Shown one piece after another: positions 33,072 through 39,149 of a DNA stretch of 39,149 bases. The stretch spans positions 1-39,149 of the forward strand of contig JBFXDD010000039.1 in the NCBI GenBank assembly GCA_050181465.1. Direction: 5' to 3'. Each line of letters opens with the position of its first letter. Positions within the stretch are counted from its first letter, which is position 1. Under the pieces are notes generated by a model. That model ran no database searches and was not told where the DNA came from. It worked only from the letters and a program-made list of their open reading frames with translations. Made by a program: the position numbers and the translations under genes. This DNA comes from JACRLW01 sp050181465. GTDB taxonomy: Bacteria; Planctomycetota; UBA1135; UBA2386.

Positions 33072-35057
33072 TCAGTCGTTCACGGCTTGCTCGGCCCGGC
33101 ACGAGTCGAGGATCGCTCGAACGAGCTGCTCGCGCTGGATCGGCTTCGTCGTGTAGGCATCGCAACCCGCGTCTCGGCAACGGCGCTCGTCGCCTTCCAT
33201 CGCGGCGGCGGTGAGCGCGACGATCGGATGCGAGTAGCCGCGGTCGCGCAGTGTTCGAGTCGCCGTGTAGCCATCCATCTCGGGCATGTGCATGTCCATG
33301 AGGATGACGTCGTAGGGCCGACCTTCCTCCAGGGAGGCACTGGCCATCTCGGCGGCCACTCGCCCGTTGTCGGCGATCTCGACGACGGCGCCGAGCTTGC
33401 GCATCAGGAATGAGATGAGCCGCTGGTTGTCGTGGCCGTCCTCGGCGAGCAGCAACCGCAGGCCGTCGAGCGGGCGGTTCGCCGACGCCGATACTCGCGG
33501 GGCGACGGACGGCGCCGAGTCGCTCGCCTCGGGATCGGCGATGAGCCTGACTCCGCTCATGTTTCCCGTGGGCACGGAGACGACGAATCGACTGCCTGCA
33601 CCCGGTTCCGAATGCACTCGGATGTCGCCGCCGAGGAGCTTCATCAACCGCCGCGAGATCGAGAGCCCGAGTCCCGTTCCTCCGAATCGTCGCGTGGTGC
33701 GCTCGTCGCCTTGGGCGAAGGGATCGAAGATTCGATCGATCTGCTCGGCCGTCATTCCGATTCCGGTGTCGATCACTTCGACCTCGAGACGATCCGCGCG
33801 ACCGTCTCGCGCCAGGCCGACAACGATGCGTATGTGCCCGGTCTCCGTGAACTTCACGGCGTTACCGACGAGGTTGACGAGCACTTGGCGAAGCCGCGTA
33901 GGGTCGGACTCGATGGTCTCCGGAATCGGTGCGCGCCAGGTCACCATCAGGCCGAGGTTCTTCGAGGCGGCACGCACACGCATGAGCGAATGAACATCAC
34001 GGACGAGTTCGACGGGCGAGCAGCGCAGGCGCTCGATCGTCATGCGTCCGGCCTCGACCTTCGACAGATCGAGGATGTCATCGAGGATCGACAGCAGGTG
34101 ATTGCCGTTGGCGTGGATCGTGCGGGCGCTGTCGGCGACGTCCGCCGCGGATGGATTCTCCAGCAGCACTTCCGCGAAACCGAGGATCGCCGTCATCGGA
34201 GTGCGGATCTCATGACTCATGTTCGCGAGGAACTCGGACTTGGCCTGATCCGATGCCTCGGCCGCGCGACGCGCTTCGTCCAGTTGCAGGTTCGCGGCGG
34301 CGAGTGCCTCCCGGCTGACCACCGTCGCGCACAGTGCCTCGGCCATGTCGTTGAACGAGCCGGCCAGGGCGCCGACTTCATCACCACCCACTTCGGGCAC
34401 GCGTACGTCGAAGGAGCCGGATGCGACCTGTCGCGTTGCGTGGGAGAGTTCCGTGAGCGGCCTCAGAGCCTGTCCAAGCAGGCGCGACACCAGCGCAAAG
34501 GCAAGCGCCGCGAGGATTGCGGTCACACCGATGTGCTCGAGTCGCAAGGCAGCCAACTGACGATTCGCCTTCTCGACCGAGATGGCCACGTCGACGGTTC
34601 CGATCCAGCGCGCACCGATCTCGATTCGGGCGCTGCTGGTTACCAGGTCGGCCGGGTCCTGGATCATGTGATCGGCCGAGGAATCCGCTTCTTCGGCGTC
34701 GACATCGGCTGAGTTGGGGTCCGGACGCCCGTCCGCCACGATCTTGCCGCTGGGCGCGCTGACGCGGATCCAGGACACACCTTGGATTTGTGCTGCGCGC
34801 GCCGCGGCTCTCACCGACTCGAGTTCACCCGCCAGCATCGGGCGTGCGCATCCCGCCGCGATCACCTTCGCGAGTTGTTCGGCGCGGCTGATCGTCGACT
34901 CTCGAATCAGCGCGGTGTCGACGAGATAGCTGCGCAGGGCGAGCACGAAGCTGATCAGCAGCACGAGCAGCACGACCAGGATGCCGAGGCGTTGACGTAC
35001 ACCCAGCCGGCGGGATGTCGTCGGCGCGCGTTCGGTGAGATCCAGGACTTCTGACAC
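33072..35057 (-). CDS. Membrane-bound hybrid sensor histidine kinase
   Basis: The 661-aa product has TM1 (about 24-43), an extracytoplasmic sensor region of about 130 residues (44-172), TM2 (about 176-195) and a HAMP linker (about 196-250). HisKA follows with the phosphoacceptor His282 in MSHEIRTPM, then HATPase_c with DPTRLRQVLVNLVGNAVKFTE (N box), DTGIGM and FGGTGLGLSI (G boxes), and a C-terminal receiver domain with the phosphoacceptor Asp588 in VILMDMHMPEMDG and Lys in TTKPI. It should autophosphorylate on His282 and pass the group to its own receiver; the final output regulator is not encoded nearby. It starts with GTG at 35057, and residues upstream in the open frame are Arg-rich antisense. 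The sensor domain is unclassified, and the signal is unknown. Confidence 0.95.
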   Translation of the reverse strand: MSEVLDLTERAPTTSRRLGVRQRLGILVVLLVLLISFVLALRSYLVDTALIRESTISRAEQLAKVIAAGCARPMLAGELESVRAAARAAQIQGVSWIRVSAPSGKIVADGRPDPNSADVDAEEADSSADHMIQDPADLVTSSARIEIGARWIGTVDVAISVEKANRQLAALRLEHIGVTAILAALAFALVSRLLGQALRPLTELSHATRQVASGSFDVRVPEVGGDEVGALAGSFNDMAEALCATVVSREALAAANLQLDEARRAAEASDQAKSEFLANMSHEIRTPMTAILGFAEVLLENPSAADVADSARTIHANGNHLLSILDDILDLSKVEAGRMTIERLRCSPVELVRDVHSLMRVRAASKNLGLMVTWRAPIPETIESDPTRLRQVLVNLVGNAVKFTETGHIRIVVGLARDGRADRLEVEVIDTGIGMTAEQIDRIFDPFAQGDERTTRRFGGTGLGLSISRRLMKLLGGDIRVHSEPGAGSRFVVSVPTGNMSGVRLIADPEASDSAPSVAPRVSASANRPLDGLRLLLAEDGHDNQRLISFLMRKLGAVVEIADNGRVAAEMASASLEEGRPYDVILMDMHMPEMDGYTATRTLRDRGYSHPIVALTAAAMEGDERRCRDAGCDAYTTKPIQREQLVRAILDSCRAEQAVND

Positions 35058-35155
35058 TCGCGTTTCTCGGCGATTCTCGGATTCCGTGCAGTCTGCCTGC
35101 GATCCTCGAATCGGCCGTTCGGCGGCGTCCGGTGAATCTCCTCTGACCCCGGATC

Positions 35156-36007
35156 TCAGCGCGATCCCAGTCGATCCGCCGTGATCCCGTAGACCAGAGC
35201 CGCGGTGTCGCCGAAGACGGCGCTTCGCTCCGTCGATGTCAGTTCTTGCAACAGTGTCTCTACGGTGTCGACCCAGCGGCCGTGCTGCGCGGCGAGCGTC
35301 ACGACCGGCCAGTCCGAGCCGAACATCAGTCGCTTTGGACCGAAGCACTCGAGCGCCAGGTCCACGACTTCGCGCAGATCGTCGATTCGCCAGTGCTCCC
35401 AGTCGGCCTCGGTCACCAAGCCGGAGAGCTTGCAAACGAGCTGCTCATGGCGAGCGGCTTCGCGAACGTCGCGTCGCCACTGGCCGAGGTCGCCGGTTGC
35501 GATTTGCGGCTTCGCCAGATGGTCGAGCACGAGCGGCAGGTTCGGGAACCGCCTGCACAGCCCGGGTACGTGATGAAGGTGTTCGGGACGGAACAACAGG
35601 TCGAATGGGATCGACATGCGCTCCAGAACCGCCAGCCCGCGACCGACGTCCTCGCGTACGATCCAATTCGGATCCGGTTCGTCGTGGGTGATGTGACGAA
35701 CGCCGCAGAAACGCGGCCATGCTCGCCATCGTTCGAGTCGTTCGCCGAGATCGGTCGCCGTGAGATCGACCCAGCCGACGACGCCGACGATCCACGGATG
35801 CGTCTCGGCGAGCCGAAGGACGAACTCGTTGTCCGATTCCTCGTGCTGTGCTTGCACGAAGATCGCCCCATCGAAGCGCGACGACCGCAACAACGGCTCG
35901 AGATCGGCGGGGAGGAATGTGCGCTTCAGCGGTGCGAAGCGGCCGGTCATCCAGCCGCTCGCGTAGCGATCGATGTTCCAGAAGTGGACGTGAGAATCGA
36001 TGCGCAT
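35156..36007 (-). CDS. Amidohydrolase-2 family lactonase (L-fuconolactonase/rhamnonolactonase-like)
   Basis: The 283-aa product is a TIM-barrel amidohydrolase of the PF04909 type. The metal-binding DSHVHFW is at residues 4-10, the mid barrel has VLDHLAKP, and the C-terminal catalytic FGSDWPV is at about 229-235. Members of this size with this end motif hydrolyse sugar lactones such as L-fucono-1,5-lactone or L-rhamnono-lactone. That fits the neighbour, an aldo/keto reductase that would make the lactone from the sugar. It is the last gene of the sugar operon, 26 bases after the AKR stop. The exact sugar cannot be stated from sequence. Confidence 0.88.
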   Translation of the reverse strand: MRIDSHVHFWNIDRYASGWMTGRFAPLKRTFLPADLEPLLRSSRFDGAIFVQAQHEESDNEFVLRLAETHPWIVGVVGWVDLTATDLGERLERWRAWPRFCGVRHITHDEPDPNWIVREDVGRGLAVLERMSIPFDLLFRPEHLHHVPGLCRRFPNLPLVLDHLAKPQIATGDLGQWRRDVREAARHEQLVCKLSGLVTEADWEHWRIDDLREVVDLALECFGPKRLMFGSDWPVVTLAAQHGRWVDTVETLLQELTSTERSAVFGDTAALVYGITADRLGSR

Positions 36008-36033
36008 GGTGGTTCTTTGGAGTTGCCGTTCGC

Positions 36034-36963
36034 TCAGTTGTTCTCCGGGCGGCCGATGATGCGGGGCCTCTCGGCGACGTCGTCGAAGAGCCGAAGCACG
36101 GCCTCGCGCAGCTCCAGATCACGAGGCAATTCGAGCCATCGGAGCCACTGTTCGATCTCTTCGAGGCGCGCGCTCCCGATCAGCGTGCTCGCCGGCGCAG
36201 GATGATCGATCGCGTAGTGGAAGGCGACGATCGCCAGGTCGGTGCCCCGCTCGGCGCAGAGCGTTCGCGCGCGACCGACGCGCTCGCGCATCTCCTCGCC
36301 CGCAGGATGCCAGGGGCGCGTCCCGATCGACGTCAAGAGTCCCATGTCGAACGGGGCGGCATTGATGATTCCGACACCGTCGGCGAGGAGCGGCGGCAAG
36401 ACTCGCTCGAGTGCGCGATTGTGCAGCGTCAGGTTGGCGTAGCTGAGGACGACGTCGAGGGGGGCCATGGCGTGCAACCGAGCCAGCGCCGCGACGGGAT
36501 ACCCCGATGCGCCGACCGCGCCGATCACCCCTTCCTTCTGCATGGCACGAAGTTCAGGGATCGCCTCCTCGGCGACTTGCCGGAGATCGACGAACTCGAT
36601 GTCGTGACAGAGCACGATGTCGATGCGATCCACACCGAGACGATGGCAGCTCGTTTCCACGCTCTCGCGAACTCGCTCGCGGCGGAAGTCGAAGGTCGAG
36701 ACGTCGTAGCGACCGACCTTCGTGCACAGCCGGTAGCTGTCGCGCGGAACACCGCGGAGTGCATGGCCGAGCAGGACCTCGGAACGGCCGCGACCGTAGT
36801 ACGGCGAGGTGTCGATGAGATCGATGCCGCGACGGATGGCCGCGGCGACGACGCCGAGTGCATCGTGCAAGTCGATCTCGCCGTATTCCTCACCGAGGGC
36901 CGCGGCGCCGAGCGAGAGGCAGGGGACATCGAGCCCCGTTCGTCCGAGTTGTCGTCGGTTCAT
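36034..36963 (-). CDS. Aldo/keto reductase (sugar 1-dehydrogenase-like)
   Basis: The 309-aa product is a NAD(P)-dependent aldo/keto reductase. The N-terminal LGRTGLDVPCLSLG is typical. The catalytic tetrad can be placed as D51 and Tyr in DTSPYYGRG, K82 in CTKVGRY and His in VLCHDIEF. It resembles L-fucose/L-galactose dehydrogenases (D-threo-aldose 1-dehydrogenase type), which oxidise the sugar to a lactone. It starts at 36963, with an ATGA overlap to the methyltransferase stop; an upstream ATG in the frame would extend into that gene. The next gene encodes the lactonase, which supports a pathway role. Substrate is inferred. Confidence 0.93.
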   Translation of the reverse strand: MNRRQLGRTGLDVPCLSLGAAALGEEYGEIDLHDALGVVAAAIRRGIDLIDTSPYYGRGRSEVLLGHALRGVPRDSYRLCTKVGRYDVSTFDFRRERVRESVETSCHRLGVDRIDIVLCHDIEFVDLRQVAEEAIPELRAMQKEGVIGAVGASGYPVAALARLHAMAPLDVVLSYANLTLHNRALERVLPPLLADGVGIINAAPFDMGLLTSIGTRPWHPAGEEMRERVGRARTLCAERGTDLAIVAFHYAIDHPAPASTLIGSARLEEIEQWLRWLELPRDLELREAVLRLFDDVAERPRIIGRPENN

Positions 36964-37625
36964 GGTCGGAAGTCGTGCGAAGGAAGCGCGGGAGCTCGAC
37001 GGGGCCGAGCGAGGTGGACCTTCGTGCGTGGTGACCACGTGGTCTCCACGCGAAGGGTACCCAGATCCACAAACAGTGCAGCCAGCGAGCTCGGGACCGG
37101 TGTGGTCAGAAGCAGCATTCGCAATTGCGGAGCCGCGTGCGCGATATGCCGGACTGCCGAGTACGCCAGGTCAGGACCGAATGCGGTCGACGCCATCCAG
37201 ATCAGCGTCGCCGCGCTGAGATCGGTCGCGCGGAGATCCTCGTGCCGGAACTCGGTGCGGGTGCGCAGGCGATGCGGGTCGTCCGGCATGCTCGCGAGCA
37301 ATTCGGCTCGGCAACGCAGCGCCGCGTGGTGTCGTGCTGCCGACAACTCGACACCGATCGCCCGATCGACCGCCGACTCGATCGCTGCCTGGAAGACCAC
37401 GCGACCCGTGCCCGAGCCGAGGTCGAACAACACGTCGCGTGAGGTCGGGCGGATCCACGTCAGGAGACTTGCGACGCCGCGAGCGGTGATTTCGCCGTAG
37501 GTCGCCGCGCCGCTGCCCGCCACGCGCTCGAGGTCGGCACGGTCGTCGGCACTCGCGGCGTAGCCGTCTTCGCAGCCGTGAAGGATCGCGAGCCAGTCGC
37601 GCGTCGTGGTCCGACAGTCGTTCAT
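36960..37625 (-). CDS. SAM-dependent methyltransferase (DOT1-like fold)
   Basis: The 221-aa product has motif I VLFDLGSGTGRVVFQAAIE (about 65-83) and the acidic motif II GVELS (91-95) of class I methyltransferases. The style (TYGEITARGVASLL before motif I) matches bacterial proteins labelled histone-methylation DOT1-like, whose real substrates are mostly unknown. It lies between the transporter permease and the AKR with 4-base overlaps on both sides, so it is part of the sugar operon. Its role in sugar use is unclear; it might methylate a sugar intermediate or a protein. The frame is open upstream to 38684 but that part is antisense to or out of frame with the permease. Confidence 0.85.
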   Translation of the reverse strand: MNDCRTTTRDWLAILHGCEDGYAASADDRADLERVAGSGAATYGEITARGVASLLTWIRPTSRDVLFDLGSGTGRVVFQAAIESAVDRAIGVELSAARHHAALRCRAELLASMPDDPHRLRTRTEFRHEDLRATDLSAATLIWMASTAFGPDLAYSAVRHIAHAAPQLRMLLLTTPVPSSLAALFVDLGTLRVETTWSPRTKVHLARPRRAPALPSHDFRP

Positions 37626-38662
37626 CGCTCGCCGTGTCGAATGCGATCGAGGATCACGGCGACCAGGATGATGCCGCCGGTGGCGATCTCCTGAACCCAG
37701 TTGGGCAGCCCGAGCTTCGTGCAGCCGTTGTCGACCACCGTCATCAGCAATGCGCCCAAGAGCGTGCCCACGATCGAGCCCTCGCCGCCGGTGAGGCTCG
37801 CGCCGCCGATCACGACCGCGGCGATCACGCGCAGTTCGAGCCCGGCGGCGGTCGTCGGGTCCCCCATGCCGAGGTAGGCGAACTGGATGGTGCCGGCGAG
37901 GCCGGCGCAGGCTCCCGCGATCACGAAGGTCATCACCTTCACCCTGGCGACCGCGATGCCGCAAAGGTGCGCGGTCTCCACGTTGGATCCCACGGCGAAC
38001 ACGTGGCGGCCGAACACCGTCGCGCGCAGCAGGATGGCGACCACGATGGCCAGGACCAGCATCACCCAGACACACGGCGCCGCGATGGCGAACAGGTCGA
38101 AGGCCGAGAGGTCCGCGAGCAGCGAACCACGCGACGGCGATGCCTCGACGAGTTTGGCGAGCCACGTTGCATCGGTGACGTACACCGGCTGATTGTCGCC
38201 GAGGCCCTTCGCCAAGCCGCGCAGCGCGCCCCACATCGCCAACGTCACCACGAAGGGCGAGACTTCGATGCGGCGGCCGGCGCGCGTGCGCAAGCCGATG
38301 CAGCCGAGGACCTGACCGGTGACGAACGCGCCGACGACCGCCCCGGTGAGCGCGATCGAACCGATACCGCCGACGATCGCCGCCCACGGTCCGAATCCCG
38401 CCTCCAGCAGCAGCGCGACGATGACGGTGGCGAGCGCGACCGCGGAGCCGACGGCGAGGTCGATCATGCCGGCGACGATCACCAACGTGGCCCCGATCGC
38501 CGCGATCGCGACGATCGACGTCTGCAGGAGCATCAGCCGGCCGTTGTCCCACGACCAGAAGCGCTCCCCGATTCCGACGGCGAACGCCGACCATACGAGT
38601 ACGAGTCCGAGCACCGGCCCCAACTTGGCGAAGAGGTCGCCGACTCGTCGTTCTCCGCTCAT
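37622..38662 (-). CDS. ABC sugar transporter permease (CUT2, RbsC-like)
   Basis: The 346-aa product is an inner-membrane permease of the ribose/xylose/rhamnose (CUT2) type with about 8-10 TM segments. The conserved TLVIVAGMIDLAVGSAVALATV is at about 60-80, PFVVTLAMWGALRGL follows, and GLELRVIAAVVIGGASLTGGEGSIVGTLLGAL is the usual loop that contacts the ATPase. It starts at the ATG at 38662, overlapping the ATPase stop by 4 bases; longer starts are unlikely. No substrate-binding protein is present in the window. Confidence 0.94.
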   Translation of the reverse strand: MSGERRVGDLFAKLGPVLGLVLVWSAFAVGIGERFWSWDNGRLMLLQTSIVAIAAIGATLVIVAGMIDLAVGSAVALATVIVALLLEAGFGPWAAIVGGIGSIALTGAVVGAFVTGQVLGCIGLRTRAGRRIEVSPFVVTLAMWGALRGLAKGLGDNQPVYVTDATWLAKLVEASPSRGSLLADLSAFDLFAIAAPCVWVMLVLAIVVAILLRATVFGRHVFAVGSNVETAHLCGIAVARVKVMTFVIAGACAGLAGTIQFAYLGMGDPTTAAGLELRVIAAVVIGGASLTGGEGSIVGTLLGALLMTVVDNGCTKLGLPNWVQEIATGGIILVAVILDRIRHGER

Positions 38663-39149
38663 GCAGTGGCTCCGATCGCAGCACGCATCACTGAGCGTTC
38701 GTCGAGTTCGGCGACCGGCAGCGCGGGACCGAGGCGGCCGCGACACATCACTGCGATGCGATCGCAGAGTGCGAACAGTTCGGGCAGTTGACTCGAGACG
38801 ATCAGGACCCCGCGCGCGGGTCGGTCACCGTTGGGGGAACACATCGCATCGATCCATCGGTAGATCGCAGCGCGCGCGGCGACATCGATGCCGCGGGTCG
38901 GTTCATCGAGCAGGAGCAGATCGGCCTCGCAGTGCGCGAGTCTGGCGATCGCCACCTTCTGTTGGTTGCCTCCCGAGAGATCGCCGACGGGCTGATCGAG
39001 CGAACGACAGCGGGTGTCCAATGCCGTCACGTGCCCGCGCGCGACGTCGCGCAGCCGACGCGTCGTCGGTCGCGGCGGCAGTCGCGGTAGCGCAACGTTC
39101 TCGGCGATCGACGAACTGCGCGCGAGCCCCTCGAGCTTGCGGTCCTCGC
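38659..39149 (-). CDS. ABC sugar transporter ATPase (CUT2, RbsA/MglA-like), C-terminal part
   Basis: The reading frame is open to the right edge, so only the last 163 residues are visible; it should be about 500 aa with two ATPase domains. What is seen belongs to the second domain: EDRKLEGLARSSSIAENVALP at the edge, matching the PEDRKxEGL motif of this family, then ABC signature LSGGNQQKVAIARL, Walker B LLLLDEPTRGID and VLIVSSQLPEL. It energises the permease encoded next (4-base overlap). An internal GTG at 39030 is not the real start. Confidence 0.94.
   Translation of the reverse strand, partial: EDRKLEGLARSSSIAENVALPRLPPRPTTRRLRDVARGHVTALDTRCRSLDQPVGDLSGGNQQKVAIARLAHCEADLLLLDEPTRGIDVAARAAIYRWIDAMCSPNGDRPARGVLIVSSQLPELFALCDRIAVMCRGRLGPALPVAELDERSVMRAAIGATA

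Noticed and set aside
35848..37500. Open frame of 550 codons on the plus strand
   Set aside because: It spans three minus-strand genes with clear enzyme motifs and has only mirror-frame composition.
37626..38684. N-terminal extension of the methyltransferase frame
   Set aside because: It overlaps the permease gene in another frame and is an Arg/Gly-rich shadow; the ATG at 37625 overlaps the permease stop in the usual operon manner.
1..39149. Search for tRNA, rRNA, CRISPR, insertion sequences, phage genes and defence systems
   Set aside because: No cloverleaf, direct-repeat array, transposase, integrase or defence gene was recognised by reading; the intergenic gaps are mostly too short. The Fic-like protein is not paired with an antitoxin.

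Overview
The window is GC-rich bacterial DNA, densely coded on both strands, with no rRNA, tRNA, CRISPR array or insertion sequence that I can see. The gene mix suggests a member of the Planctomycetota, possibly one of the high-GC marine lineages. It includes two secreted sulfatases, a hopanoid/squalene-pathway flavoenzyme, many large exported proteins of unknown role, a Kelch protein and a PhoX-like protein that appear to share a C-terminal module, a HEAT+vWA protein and a reduced type II secretion-like cluster. The phylum is an inference; there is no marker gene to fix it.

Layout. 1-5555: the start of an exported unknown (runs off the left edge), a divergent sulfatase with a LamG-like tail, a GT9 glycosyltransferase and a divergent HpnE-like enzyme. 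5710-10418: a PhoX/DUF839-like exported protein, a 176-nt palindromic repeat (copy A), then a translationally coupled imelysin and di-haem DUF1111 pair, probably for periplasmic iron or redox work. 10431-16179 (mostly minus strand): an HtrA-like protein that has lost its catalytic triad, a two-TM membrane protein, a small acidic protein, a 750-aa Kelch protein and a beta-lactamase-like lipoprotein. 16402-20358: a 2-Cys peroxiredoxin, an exported unknown followed by repeat copy B, and a divergent AhpD-like/TetR pair with a dyad between them.

20359-29014 is one long minus-strand run: HEAT+vWA protein, GspE-like ATPase, two tandem GspF-like proteins, three pseudopilin-like proteins, a VOC protein and a second sulfatase. 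Most junctions overlap or nearly overlap, so the secretion genes are almost certainly one operon. Next come BirA, a Fic-like protein with a ruined active site, an AsmA-like envelope protein and a membrane hybrid histidine kinase. 35156-39149 is a minus-strand sugar operon: CUT2-type ABC ATPase (cut by the right edge), permease, DOT1-like methyltransferase, aldo/keto reductase and lactonase-type amidohydrolase. The first four are joined by ATGA overlaps. The enzymes fit oxidative catabolism of a sugar such as L-fucose or L-rhamnose, which would go well with the sulfatases in use of sulfated algal polysaccharides (inference).

No gene-free stretch exceeds 300 bases. The longest are 7678-7899 and 18886-19093 (both mostly filled by the palindromic repeat), 16180-16401 and 27094-27292. 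The most unusual signals are the repeat pair with compensatory base changes and the two dead-enzyme candidates (HtrA-like, Fic-like).
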